Origin: Pseudomonas sp. Ant30-3
Lineage (GTDB): Bacteria; Pseudomonadota; Gammaproteobacteria; Pseudomonadales; Pseudomonadaceae
DNA length: 64,000 nucleotides
Assembly (NCBI RefSeq): GCF_000690905.1
Contig: NZ_JMCL01000056.1
Coordinates: 1-64,000 of the forward strand
Direction: 5' to 3'
Shown: piece by piece, positions 25,771 to 33,664 of the stretch
Position numbering within the stretch: position 1 is the first letter of the stretch
Layout of the letters: each line of letters begins with the position of its first letter
Notes under the pieces: model-generated
What the model saw: only the letters and a program-made list of their open reading frames with translations
The model's database searches: none
Told to the model about the DNA's origin: nothing
Made by a program: the position numbers and the translations under genes

Positions 25771-25820
25771 CCGAAGGGTCTCCTGGCGCCTTGTGCGCGA
25801 GATGCCAGGAGACCCTTCGG
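25771..25820. repeat. Perfect 17-bp inverted repeat
   Basis: CCGAAGGGTCTCCTGGC (25771-25787) and its exact complement (25804-25820) are separated by 16 bases, giving a very stable stem-loop on either strand. No T-run follows on either side, so it is not a typical terminator. Confidence 0.75.
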
Positions 25821-26810
25821 GGACGACGGTGCTCGCCTCCGGTGCCCGCCGGTGAAATAACGGGCTCCTTTTGTGCGCGGATGTGCGCCGAAAGATATCG
25901 ACCCCAGCCACGAAACGGGTCGGGTGCGATCTGCTCCAGCGACAGGCGTTGACGACGGCCAGAGTCCCTGCGACAACCACAGGTGGTTTCCCTGTCCCCC
26001 GCTGGAGGCGTACTGCCTCCAGCGCCTTGTTCCTTTCCGCATCTTGAACGCCGTCTGCCTGCGGGCTGTCCAGAACCGGGTGACTTCGCCACAACCAGAA
26101 CAGAAGATGGACACATGCACCTTCAACCCCTTCGGTACGGCAGCGTGTGCCGCCGCATCAAAATCATAAACTTGGCCGCCGAACAGGGAGAGTGGCATGT
26201 CGCCATAAATTAGGCGTCAGCACCGGTAATGATGACAAAAGCCCCATACCGGTGCCGAACTACGAAACCCTATTTCTGCTACTACGGGAATATCCCGGCA
26301 CAGCGGACAGGTACCAATGACGGGGGCGCCGGCTAATGCCCAAGGAGTGCCGCCGCCTTTAAGGCATACCGGACGACTACACCCTGGTGCCGTATCGCGT
26401 GCACCTCGCTGCAAAGCCATTGGCAACTCAATGGCCGTGCCTTGCGGCCTAGCTCGGACGACACCTGCAACAGGTCTTGCAATAACAGGGGCGCGCAAAA
26501 AGCCTATTGTCGGCAGACGCCATGAACCCGCTTTGCCATTCTGCCACCATCTGTTGCTAACTCCGGTCAGCACCATGCCAGCAGCCACGGTCCCAGGCTG
26601 CGACGTGGAGGTTCCACGTAGACCGATCCAGTCCGCTTCGCATCGTTTTACGCGGACGTGCGCCACACCTAGCGCCGATGCTCTTCATTCCCGCGCAATC
26701 CCGCGTTTCTTCATTCGACGCATGGCACTGCCCCGTTCAGAACTGCCGTCGTGTCGGCTTACGCGAATTCAAACCACCACGCCTATGGCGCATCGTCTTC
26801 TGGAGGCTCC

Positions 26811-26985
26811 CATGGCACTGTGCAGCAAATCACGACTGTTCGAGTTCGGCGGCCATGGCTGCGTCATCAGCAACGAGGTGATATTCCACCCACGACTCAA
26901 CACAGGCACTGAATCTCGGCGAACAACTGCGCGAGGTCGTGCTGCAGAACCAGATCGATGAAACATCGTGCCTACTCAAGCGCTA
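26811..26985 (+). pseudogene. Possible small gene, frameshifted
   Basis: ATG at 26811 follows GGAGG and reads MALCSKSRLFEFGGHGCVIS. The protein-like continuation (TQALNLGEQLREVVLQNQID, ending CLLKR at a TAG near 26985) is in another frame, entered around 26880. A single-base change could join them into a protein of about 58 residues. It fits the pattern of short single-gene units that follow, but evidence is thin. Confidence 0.3.
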
Positions 26986-27123
26986 GACGGTGAGCCTGCT
27001 TGTCGGCATCTCCGACCTGCATATTCGAGCGATCCTGCGAGCGCGCGTTGCGCAGCTTCTGCCTGATACCTCCAACGCTGAGTGCTTCGACTGAAGCACC
27101 TGCATTTATTCACCCACTGGGAC

Positions 27124-27145
27124 CCCATCCCCAGTTGGGGATGGG
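27124..27145 (+). promoter_or_regulatory. Leader hairpin before the 27175 gene
   Basis: CCCATCCCC (27124-27132) and GGGGATGGG (27137-27145) form a perfect 9-bp stem with loop AGTT, ending 29 bases before the ATG. It belongs to a series of similar leader hairpins. Confidence 0.7.
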
Positions 27146-27174
27146 CTCCGCCTAACCTCTGCTGGAGAAATACC

Positions 27175-27888
27175 ATGTCTCAGACTCCCAATCCTTTCAT
27201 CCGCGGCTACCAAAACCTGCATGTCGTTCGTACTCTCTGCATCACCTATGAGGACGACAGTCCGCCAGTTTGGCGACCACTCCATCCCAGCCAGGCACAT
27301 CTCCGCGATGATCAGGCCGCACAGTTTCCCTGCATTCTCTGCAATGACTTCGTCCTGATCACGGAAGGCCAGGAGGTCGGAGACGACCTTGAGGCACAGT
27401 GCCAAACCGAAGGCATCGTCCGCTCTGTGATCTACGCCGTCCTCGGCAGCGATGCCGGGCAGCCCATCCACATCGGCGATACCTACGCCGCTGAGAACGC
27501 ACGGGAAGTTGTACGGCGCCTGACTTTTGAGACCGGCTTCTACAGCCGATGCTGGGAAATCAGCACGGCGCACATCACTGAAGAAGCTGGTTGCTACCTG
27601 ACAGAGCTTGCAGACATCGCCACGCCGATCGGCTTTCTGTTCGTCGTTTTCCGGATCCCATACAGCCCGGCGATCGGCGTCAAGGTGATTGCCACGCCCT
27701 GGACCGATGCCAACCTGCAGTACGTCGAAGGCATCACCGCCGAGCAGTTGCGGCAGGAACAATGCGACAAAGGCATGCCAGAGTCGCTGGTGAATGTTCT
27801 TCATCTGGCCGCGCTGGCTGATGTCCGCATCCTGATCTTCGACGCCGACGCACCGGTACTCGACGGCTTGCCGTTGTACGAAGAATGA
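27175..27888 (+). CDS. ICE accessory protein of unknown function (DUF5983-like, tentative)
   Basis: 237 residues, no signal peptide or membrane span. GGAG lies eight bases before the ATG. The C-terminal segment LHLAALADVRILIFDADAPV followed by LDGLPLYEE resembles the end of the DUF5983 family found on conjugative elements; the rest (about 45 residues around FPCILCNDFVLITEGQEVGD) is not diagnostic. It has its own leader hairpin and its own terminator, so it is monocistronic. Function unknown. Confidence 0.7.
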   Translation: MSQTPNPFIRGYQNLHVVRTLCITYEDDSPPVWRPLHPSQAHLRDDQAAQFPCILCNDFVLITEGQEVGDDLEAQCQTEGIVRSVIYAVLGSDAGQPIHIGDTYAAENAREVVRRLTFETGFYSRCWEISTAHITEEAGCYLTELADIATPIGFLFVVFRIPYSPAIGVKVIATPWTDANLQYVEGITAEQLRQEQCDKGMPESLVNVLHLAALADVRILIFDADAPVLDGLPLYEE

Positions 27889-27910
27889 CTCTTGCCACGA
27901 CATACCTTCT

Positions 27911-27935
27911 AGCCCCTCAACCGAGGGGCTTTTTT
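27911..27935 (+). terminator. Rho-independent terminator
   Basis: AGCCCCTC (27911-27918) and GAGGGGCT (27923-27930) with loop AACC, followed by a run of six T. It starts 22 bases after the stop of the preceding gene. Confidence 0.92.
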
Positions 27936-28027
27936 CTGCCCGGATGAAACAACCAATGCGGGGCACGCCGGTTGCCGATTGACGCGGGCCTGCCGCCGCA
28001 TGGCGATGTCATTCTGCGCACAGGTTT

Positions 28028-28124
28028 GCTGGCGTAGCCGGCACCATCCCAGGTAGTCGAGACCTTCAAGACTTCGGTGCGGCTTTGCGCGCTGGTCACT
28101 GTACTCCCTGATGCACGCAGCATC
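28028..28124 (+). ncRNA. Structured repeat element, copy A
   Basis: Three hairpins in order: GCTGGC-GTA-GCCGGC (28028-28042), GTGCG-GCTTTG-CGCGC (28077-28092) and GATGC-ACGCA-GCATC (28110-28124). Between the first two lies the shared linker with CCCAGGTAGT and CCTTCAAGACT. Copies B (30506-30612) and C (50110-50217) have the same order with different but still paired stems. It lies upstream of the gene at 28198. Whether it acts as a leader RNA, a small RNA or a DNA site is not known. Confidence 0.55.
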
Positions 28125-28140
28125 TATTTACTCACCCCCC

Positions 28141-28174
28141 AAGGGATACCCTCCCTTGCGGGCAGGAGTCCCTT
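28141..28174 (+). promoter_or_regulatory. Leader hairpin before the 28198 gene
   Basis: AAGGGA (28141-28146) pairs with TCCCTT (28169-28174), with an inner CTCC/GGAG stem. The hairpin ends 23 bases before the ATG; AAAGGAG lies between. Confidence 0.6.
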
Positions 28175-28197
28175 GTTTTCCTCAAAGGAGTCTCCCC

Positions 28198-28998
28198 ATG
28201 GATCACTCATCCATTCGCACGCAGATACCAGCGTTGGTGTCGGCCCATGTTCCGCGCAATGTTCGCAGCTTCAAGTTCCGCATCTACGAAGACCTTCCGC
28301 AGGAATCCTCGCTCGGCTTCCGTATGGACCCGCAGCCCTTCGAGGGCAAAGTTGTCGCCAAGACCGATCAGGTCATTGTGGTCAAGATCGGTCGTGCCGA
28401 ATTCGCCGTACTGGATCGCCACCAGGTGAGCCAGGAACCCGACGAAGGCACCAAGGTACAAGTCCAACCCTATGTTCGTCGCCGCTTCGACGGTCTTCGC
28501 GCGGATACGCCCGAAGAGCGCATAGAAGTGGCCTCGGACGGCACTCCCTACACGGTGAAGACACACATTCTCGGATCAGCGCCGGCCAAACTGCCGGCCC
28601 CTGAACTGCGTTGCTCGGAGTTGCAAGACTTGGTTCATCAACTGGAGCAGTTGCCCGCTCCCGATGGTTTCCGGCGCATCACCCACCTCCTGGTGGATGC
28701 CGAGGCCAGGGATTTCACCTGGGTCGACCCGTTGCCCAACAACATCATCGAGACGCCACCCGCGATCAACTTCACGGTCTCCACGCAGAAATTCCAGGGC
28801 CGCGTCACGGTGCTCTATGACCGTGCCGGCGACCATTACGCCGTGGAGTTGCGCCACGCTGATGAACTCATCCAGCGCGTGGACGAGGTGTACTTCGACA
28901 TGCTCGGCGAAACGCTGGAACACCTGATCGACGACGGGCATTGGCGGCAGATCCAGGTGGAAATCCTGTCGGACGGGCGCAAGCCGATTCGGCACTGA
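28198..28998 (+). CDS. Conserved-looking ICE accessory protein, unknown function
   Basis: 266 soluble residues; ATG preceded by AAAGGAG. The N-terminal half contains FEGKVVAKTDQVIVVKIGRA, a small beta-barrel-like segment that recurs in the second half as FQGRVTVLYDRAGDHYAVEL, so the protein may have two related beta domains joined by a helical linker (CSELQDLVHQLEQLPAPDGF). Domain duplication of this kind suggests nucleic-acid or protein binding but no family is recognised. Monocistronic, between structured repeat copy A and a leader hairpin for the next gene. Confidence 0.7.
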   Translation: MDHSSIRTQIPALVSAHVPRNVRSFKFRIYEDLPQESSLGFRMDPQPFEGKVVAKTDQVIVVKIGRAEFAVLDRHQVSQEPDEGTKVQVQPYVRRRFDGLRADTPEERIEVASDGTPYTVKTHILGSAPAKLPAPELRCSELQDLVHQLEQLPAPDGFRRITHLLVDAEARDFTWVDPLPNNIIETPPAINFTVSTQKFQGRVTVLYDRAGDHYAVELRHADELIQRVDEVYFDMLGETLEHLIDDGHWRQIQVEILSDGRKPIRH

Positions 28999-29030
28999 TC
29001 AGTCGGCCAACGCCACTCCTTACCTGTCCA

Positions 29031-29055
29031 GCTTCCTGCCTTCCTGGCGGGAAGC
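29031..29055 (+). promoter_or_regulatory. Leader hairpin before the 29082 gene
   Basis: GCTTCCTGCC (29031-29040) pairs with GGCGGGAAGC (29046-29055), including one T-G wobble, around loop TTCCT. It ends 26 bases before the ATG. Confidence 0.65.
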
Positions 29056-29081
29056 ATTTTCCTCAAGCAATGGAGATCACC

Positions 29082-29444
29082 ATGTTGCGATTCAAAGGTA
29101 CAAATTTGCGTCCCGTGCTGGCCGAGGCTATCGCTCACAAGGGCCGCCTCATCCTCGCCAAGGATCATGGGGTGTATTTCCTGGCCGAGTTCGGCGAGCG
29201 TACACCCGATGGGCAGCAAAAACTGCTGGCCTACGCCGTTGGCTGCGATCCCGACATCGATCCGTTCGATAACTGGTGGGAACTCGCCCGCACCGAGCTT
29301 GGCGGGGATGACTTCGGGGAGTTTCTTGATCCTCACGATGCTGTCTTCACCCGCATCCTCAACAGTGAAGACGATCTTGAATTGTCGGCCACGCCGACCC
29401 AGCTTTCGCTGCAAGCCGTTGCGTCCAAGCCTGGTAAAGGCTAG
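29082..29444 (+). CDS. DUF3085-like ICE protein (tentative)
   Basis: 120 residues. The core KDHGVYFLAEFGERTPDGQQ then LLAYAVGCDPDIDPFDNWWE and LGGDDFGEFLDPHDAVFTRI resembles DUF3085-type proteins of pseudomonad conjugative elements. It is acidic and soluble, with no catalytic motif I can name. GGAG precedes the ATG by six bases. It has its own leader hairpin and terminator. Confidence 0.7.
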   Translation: MLRFKGTNLRPVLAEAIAHKGRLILAKDHGVYFLAEFGERTPDGQQKLLAYAVGCDPDIDPFDNWWELARTELGGDDFGEFLDPHDAVFTRILNSEDDLELSATPTQLSLQAVASKPGKG

Positions 29445-29462
29445 CTCACCACCTGATCACAA

Positions 29463-29485
29463 AGCCTCTATTTAGGGGCTTTTTC
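29463..29485 (+). terminator. Rho-independent terminator
   Basis: AGCCTCT (29463-29469) pairs with AGGGGCT (29474-29480), with one T-G wobble and loop ATTT, followed by a run of T. It lies 18 bases after the stop. Confidence 0.88.
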
Positions 29486-29587
29486 TGAACAGCGGCCATG
29501 TGACCGCATGCCTGTCTCTCGTTCCTTTCACAAGGAGCGCCCTCTGCCGTCGGTGCCCGCCGGCACGCCAGCCTGGAGACAGCCCAC

Positions 29588-30430
29588 ATGCGCGACCCGT
29601 TCAAGATCGACCAGCCCACCTGTATCAGTTTCAGCGCTGGTCGCACCAGCGCCTACATGCTGTGGCGAGTGTTGCAAGCCAATGCGGGCCGGCCTATCGA
29701 TACCGTGGTCTGCTTCGCCAACACCGGCAAGGAAGTGGAGGCCACGCTGCGTTTCGTGCGCGAGTGCAGCATACGGTGGCAGGTGCCGATCCAATGGCTC
29801 GAATACCGCGATGCGTTGCCCGGCTTCGCGGTGGTCGATTTCGCAAGCGCCAGCCGGCAAGGCGAACCCTTCGAGGCGCTAATCCGCAAGCGCCAGTACC
29901 TGCCCAACCCGGTAGCTCGGGGCTGCACCACCTCCCTGAAAATCCGTGCAATGCACAAGTTCGTACGCAGTTTGGGCTGGACCGATTGGGATCAGTTCAT
30001 CGGCATCCGGGCTGACGAGCAGCGCCGCGTGGCGAAGATCAGGACGCGCGGTCATTCCACAGAGTCCAGCAGAGAGACGATGTGCATGCCGTTGGCCGAG
30101 GCTGGCGTGAGCGTGCGCGAGGTGACCGCCTTCTGGCAGGCCCAGCCCTTCGATCTGGAATTGCTGACCGTGAACGGCCGCACGCTCGAAGGCAACTGCG
30201 ACCTGTGCTTTCTCAAGCCACAGGGACAGCGGCTGGCACTGATCAAGGCCAAACCGGGGTCCGCCGTCTGGTGGATACGTATGGAGTCTTTGAATCTTGC
30301 CAGCAAACCCAGCGGCGCGCGCTTTCGCAACGATGGCCCGACCTATGCCGACTTGGCCCGATTCGCCGCCCACCAGCGCGACATGTTCGATTCCGACAAA
30401 GAGTCCATCGCCTGTTTTTGTGGTGACTGA
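29588..30430 (+). CDS. PAPS reductase-like adenine nucleotide alpha-hydrolase
   Basis: 280 residues of the PAPS reductase/ATP-pyrophosphatase fold. The PP-loop is a variant, SFSAGRTSAYML, followed by VVCFANTGKEVEATLRFV, the typical second strand. A Cys-containing segment GCTTSLKIRAMHKFVRSLG resembles the CTxxLKxxP region of phage-type members, and CDLCFLKPQGQRLALIKAKP and CFCGD near the C terminus could bind metal or an iron-sulfur cluster. Family members activate substrates with ATP, as in sulfur transfer (DndC is a distant relative), but the substrate here is unknown. It stands alone, with no dnd or ssp genes nearby. Confidence 0.8.
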   Translation: MRDPFKIDQPTCISFSAGRTSAYMLWRVLQANAGRPIDTVVCFANTGKEVEATLRFVRECSIRWQVPIQWLEYRDALPGFAVVDFASASRQGEPFEALIRKRQYLPNPVARGCTTSLKIRAMHKFVRSLGWTDWDQFIGIRADEQRRVAKIRTRGHSTESSRETMCMPLAEAGVSVREVTAFWQAQPFDLELLTVNGRTLEGNCDLCFLKPQGQRLALIKAKPGSAVWWIRMESLNLASKPSGARFRNDGPTYADLARFAAHQRDMFDSDKESIACFCGD

Positions 30431-30505
30431 ACAATGGGGATGCGCGCCAGTACCGATTTCCGGTAGCGGGCACATCGCACGGGTGCCACGTTACAGCCAT
30501 GTTCC

Positions 30506-30612
30506 GCTGACGTTGTCAGCAACATGCCCAGGTGGTCACGATCTTCAAGACTACGGCGCGGTTCCGTCCGCGTTGATCAATCCAGTTCGCACTCGGCATC
30601 CCAGATGCGAAC
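30506..30612 (+). ncRNA. Structured repeat element, copy B
   Basis: Hairpins GCTGAC-GTT-GTCAGC (30506-30520), CGCGG-TTCCGT-CCGCG (30557-30572) and GTTCGCA (30585-30591) with TGCGAAC (30606-30612). The linker has ACATGCCCAGGTGGTC and TCTTCAAGACTACGG, nearly the same as in copy C. Upstream of the DUF3577 gene. Confidence 0.6.
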
Positions 30613-30686
30613 GCCCATCGAGTCTTCGATGGTGATGCCAATCTAGTTGTACCGGATCCCAGGATCCATCAACCCACGCGGGGGTT

Positions 30687-30713
30687 ACACACCTCCCGTC
30701 CGGGTCGGTGTGT
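30687..30713 (+). promoter_or_regulatory. Leader hairpin before the 30750 gene
   Basis: ACACACC (30687-30693) pairs with GGTGTGT (30707-30713), and the interior CCCG/CGGG stem (30695-30698/30701-30704) extends it. It ends 36 bases before the ATG. Confidence 0.65.
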
Positions 30714-30749
30714 CTCCGCACTCTTGTCCTTCAAGTCTGGAGATTCACC

Positions 30750-31301
30750 ATGACCACTTCATCCGAAAAAACCTTTTTTGATCTTCACATCACCGGCCTC
30801 GGTTATCTCAATCGCGTTCGCGAAGTGAAGCCAAAGAAAGGTGATCCGTTCCTGGCCTGCGATATCGCAGCGCTCAATGGTCCGAGCGACGACGTCTCGT
30901 ACGTGCGTTTTGATACGCGCGTTTCGGGCTCGGAAGCACAACATCTGGTTCGTCGCTGCATCGAGGCCGTCGAGGCTGAGAAGAAAGTGATGATCGGGTT
31001 CCGACTCAGCGACCTGTGGGCCGACACCTTCACTTACTCCAAAGGTAAACGTGCAGGCGAACAGGGCGTGAGCTTCAAGGCCCGTCTGTTGTTCATCAGT
31101 TGGATCAAGGTCGACAGTGCTTTGGTTTACAAAGCCGAGCCGAAATCGACCAAGGCCGATGAAAGCGAATCGCAAGCCCCTGCGGCTTCCGAAACGCCTG
31201 TCACCCAGGAAGCACCCGCCTCGGAAACCTCCGAGCCTGTCGCAGAACCTGTCGACGAAGCCACCGATGCGCAAGCACCAGCACTGGCCGAGTCGTTCTA
31301 A
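30750..31301 (+). CDS. STY4534-family ICE replication-associated protein (DUF3577)
   Basis: 183 residues. The first 130 match DUF3577: FDLHITGLGYLNRVREVKPK, then DPFLACDIAALNGPSDDVSY and FKARLLFISWIKVD. The fold is expected to be OB-like, as in single-stranded-DNA-binding proteins, and the family is annotated as an ICE replication protein. The last 50 residues are a low-complexity Ala/Pro/Glu tail (SESQAPAASETPVTQEAPAS), like the acidic tails of SSBs. GGAGA precedes the ATG. Confidence 0.88.
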   Translation: MTTSSEKTFFDLHITGLGYLNRVREVKPKKGDPFLACDIAALNGPSDDVSYVRFDTRVSGSEAQHLVRRCIEAVEAEKKVMIGFRLSDLWADTFTYSKGKRAGEQGVSFKARLLFISWIKVDSALVYKAEPKSTKADESESQAPAASETPVTQEAPASETSEPVAEPVDEATDAQAPALAESF

Positions 31302-31470
31302 TCCGTAACGCCGGGGTGGTCCTTCGATTCAACCCTCGTGGGGTTGACTTCGGGCCGACATAAGCCCCGGCCTTCCTTCATTGCCTGAATGGGTTATTAC
31401 GCCAATGGCGTATCCATCCGCATCGGTACGACCGACATGCAGATGGGTTTCTCCCTGCCAATTTTCGTCC

Positions 31471-31494
31471 AGCCCCTGCATTGCAGGGCTTTTG
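31471..31494 (+). terminator. Terminator-like hairpin before the DUF932 gene
   Basis: AGCCCCTGCA/TTGCAGGGCT (31471-31490) pairs with one bulged C and is followed by TTTT. It sits 170 bases after the DUF3577 stop and 71 bases before the next ATG, so it may end readthrough or act as an attenuator. Confidence 0.6.
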
Positions 31495-31564
31495 TCCTAT
31501 GCACTCGTGTTCGCCTGGCTCCATGCCAGTCGTTGCCGGCTGCTCAATTTTCAAGGAGTTTGTC

Positions 31565-32392
31565 ATGCAACTTGCATCTCGTTTTGCATCACGTTCCCCA
31601 GTGCTACGTGCTGATCATCCGCTGTCCGATGACCAGATCCGCGCAATCGCCCCTTCCATCTTCGCGGAAAACCCGCATGAAAGCCGTTCCGAGCGGTACA
31701 GCTACATACCGACCTGCGCTGTACTGGCGAAACTACGCGATGAAGGGTTCGAGCCCTTCATGGTGTGCCAGACCCGCGTGCGTCACGAAGACCGTCGTGA
31801 ATTCACCAAGCACATGCTCCGGCTTCGTCATGCGAGCCAGATCAATGGCAAAGAGGCCAATGAAATTATCTTGCTCAATAGTCACGACGGCACGAGCAGC
31901 TATCAGATGCTGGCTGGCATGTTCCGCTTCGTCTGCCAAAACGGTCTGGTGTGCGGCAACATCGTCGGCGACGTCCGTGTGCCTCACAAGGGCAACGTGA
32001 CGGAACATGTCATCGAGGGCGCCTATGAAGTCCTGCGTGGCTTCGACCAGGTACAGGACTCCCACGAAGCCATGCGAGCTATCACGCTCGACGATGGCGA
32101 AGCAGAGGTCTTTGCGCTCTCGGCACTGATGCTCAAGTACGACAGCCCGGACAAGGTGCTGCCGATCACTGAAAGCCAGGTGTTGGCGACACGCCGGTTC
32201 GATGACCAACGCACGGATCTGTGGTCGGTGTTTAACCGAGTACAGGAAAATCTGGTCAAAGGAGGTCTGTCTAGTCGGACCGCCAACGGTCGCCATCAAC
32301 GCACACGCCCTGTGCAAGGCATCGATCAGAACGTGCGCCTCAATCGGGCGTTGTGGTTGCTGGCCGAAGGTCTGCGGCAACTCAAAGCTTGA
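31565..32392 (+). CDS. DUF932/DUF945-family protein
   Basis: 275 residues with the family hallmark YIPTCAVLAKLRDEGFEPFM, RDDRREFTKHMLRLRH-type segment, and NEIILLNSHDGTSSYQMLAG followed by MFRFVCQNGLVCGNIVGDVR. The family is common on plasmids and ICEs (YfjQ-like) and has no settled function. The ATG at 31565 is preceded by AAGGAG; earlier in-frame starts lack a ribosome site. Confidence 0.85.
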   Translation: MQLASRFASRSPVLRADHPLSDDQIRAIAPSIFAENPHESRSERYSYIPTCAVLAKLRDEGFEPFMVCQTRVRHEDRREFTKHMLRLRHASQINGKEANEIILLNSHDGTSSYQMLAGMFRFVCQNGLVCGNIVGDVRVPHKGNVTEHVIEGAYEVLRGFDQVQDSHEAMRAITLDDGEAEVFALSALMLKYDSPDKVLPITESQVLATRRFDDQRTDLWSVFNRVQENLVKGGLSSRTANGRHQRTRPVQGIDQNVRLNRALWLLAEGLRQLKA

Positions 32393-32714
32393 CCGCACGC
32401 TGACTGCGCCCACTCCGGGCAGAGTCCGCGGTTCTCACACATCGTTCCTGCCAGAGCGTTCTTCAATCCCCAAGGGGCTGTACTGGCCTCGCGGGCTGGT
32501 GCCGTCCCTGCTTCTTCGAAAGGACATCACCATGCCTCATGTATCCGCCATCCAACCGCTACTGCGCATCGACGAATACCCAGACCTGATGGCCGACGGC
32601 TGTGCTAGTGATGTTTGTCTCCCGGTAGCCCTCGTGTCGCCTCAATCCACAATCGGAAGCAACCGCCTGTTCAAAGGTAGGCGATCGATTTCTTCATCCC
32701 AAAGGAGCTTTACC

Positions 32715-33042
32715 ATGAACCTTCGATACCTTCCACGTCTGCGCTCCGCGCGGCCCTCCTCTGCCCCCAGGTTTTCAAGCGGCCCCCTGAAGCTCAGCGA
32801 CAGAATGCAGTCGCTGGACAGCAAGGGACTGATCGCCCCCCAACGCTTTCTGCATCGCCATTTGCACGGTGACTGGGGCGAACTTGATGAGTCTGAGCGC
32901 CGTGCCACCAGTGCTGCTCTTGAGTCCGGGGGCATTGGCCTCACGCTATCAAGTGACGCCACGATTGGCGTTGGTGGTTATCACTGACGAGCAACGCAGT
33001 CTCACGATCATTCAATTACTCGTCGAGGCAGTTGCACCCTGA
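32715..33042 (+). pseudogene. Frameshifted paralogue of the following gene
   Basis: From the ATG at 32715 (AAAGGAG upstream) the frame reads a protein ending at a stop at 32985-32987. Its QRFLHRHLHGDWGELDESER matches PFFQRHAHGDWGQVSDETW of the next gene. After AALESG the match continues only in the +1 frame (ALASRYQVTPRLALVVITDE, then QRSLTIIQLL, stop at 33042). The shift lies in a run of five G (32928-32932); four G would restore the gene. An in-frame ATG with AAGGA at 32532 could add 61 residues but those resemble no homologue. Confidence 0.65.
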
Positions 33043-33070
33043 AGGCCGAGATTGTCGGTTTATCCACCTG

Positions 33071-33089
33071 TTGGGGCCCATCACCCCAA
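33071..33089 (+). promoter_or_regulatory. Leader hairpin before the 33121 gene
   Basis: TTGGGG (33071-33076) pairs with CCCCAA (33084-33089) around a seven-base loop, ending 31 bases before the ATG. Confidence 0.55.
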
Positions 33090-33120
33090 GGGTGCTGTGG
33101 TCCTCAACAAGGAGACTTCC

Positions 33121-33429
33121 ATGGCACATTCATCCAGAAACCACCGCCGCCACTCCAAGCTGCTGTTTCCGGTTGGCGCGTTGATCTTCAGCAAGGGCGT
33201 CGATCGCCTGATGCGTGAAGGTCGCCTTGATCCAATGCCGTTCTTTCAACGTCATGCGCATGGCGACTGGGGCCAGGTTTCCGACGAGACCTGGTACGCC
33301 AACAACGCCGCGCTGAAGATCGACGGGCAGCTCAATTCATTCTACGTGGTCACCCGCGAAATCAGCCTTAGCATCATGTCCGAGGCCGACCGCAGTGCCA
33401 CCATGATCCGGCTACCGTCGGAACGCTGA
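33121..33429 (+). CDS. Small plasmid/ICE-associated protein of unknown function
   Basis: 102 residues. Core: FSKGVDRLMREGRLDPMPFF, QRHAHGDWGQVSDE, NNAALKIDGQ, and a C-terminal IMSEADRSATMIRLPSE. Proteins of this family occur widely on plasmids and ICEs as short stand-alone genes of unknown role. AAGGAG precedes the ATG by seven bases. The frameshifted gene upstream is a diverged paralogue, so this copy may be the functional one. Confidence 0.8.
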   Translation: MAHSSRNHRRHSKLLFPVGALIFSKGVDRLMREGRLDPMPFFQRHAHGDWGQVSDETWYANNAALKIDGQLNSFYVVTREISLSIMSEADRSATMIRLPSER

Positions 33430-33497
33430 GGCCGCTCTTGCAATTATCTACCGACTTCCGGTCGCCAGTACCGGTCAGTCACTTTTTTCACCGCCCC

Positions 33498-33515
33498 GGG
33501 GCCTAACTCGGCCCC
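33498..33515. terminator. Short GC hairpin after the 33121 gene
   Basis: GGGGCC (33498-33503) and GGCCCC (33510-33515) around TAACTC, about 70 bases after the stop. No T-run follows on the plus strand, so it is only a weak terminator candidate. No gene is seen in the 235 bases up to 33664. Confidence 0.4.
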
Positions 33516-33664
33516 TGCCCCCCCTGTCCCCCTTGGCCTAAGGCAGAGTTTCCGAGCGAGGTCAAAGGCATGATCAATCTGGTGACTCGGCGAATCCTAT
33601 TGTTTGCTGATACACCGGCCTTGTGAGGCGATGGTGTCGGTTCCACGCTCCAGAGAACTGACCG

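Larger units (their letters stand above)
25567..27174. other. 1.6-kb stretch with inverted repeats and no clear gene
   Basis: Open frames exist on both strands but are Arg/Pro-rich and lack family signatures. Seen directly: a perfect 17-bp inverted repeat (25771-25787/25804-25820), a 9-bp inverted repeat GCACCGGTA/TACCGGTGC (26220-26228/26247-26255), and a possible small gene at 26811-26985. The region could hold a structured RNA, an origin-like site, or decayed genes. Confidence 0.4.
30431..30749. other. Intergenic region with repeat copy B and a leader hairpin
   Basis: This 319-base gap contains structured repeat copy B (30506-30612) and a separate hairpin just before the next gene. No coding sequence is seen. 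Confidence 0.6.

Noticed and set aside
25473..26198. Minus-strand frame of 241 codons after topB, with a CSGCGEV motif
   Set aside because: It overlaps the end of topB, is Arg/Gly-rich, contains the 17-bp inverted repeat and has no ribosome site. One Cys pair is not enough to call a zinc protein.
26317..26961. Plus-strand frame of 214 codons in the gene desert
   Set aside because: The composition (Pro, Arg, Thr, Ala) is that of a non-coding frame in GC-rich DNA, with no recognisable motif. Only its last part, from 26811, has a ribosome site, and that is reported separately.
32532..32714. Longer form of the 32715 gene from an ATG at 32532
   Set aside because: A ribosome site exists, but the extra 61 residues match nothing in the paralogue and include the second gene's own Shine-Dalgarno, so it is more likely a separate decayed leader frame.
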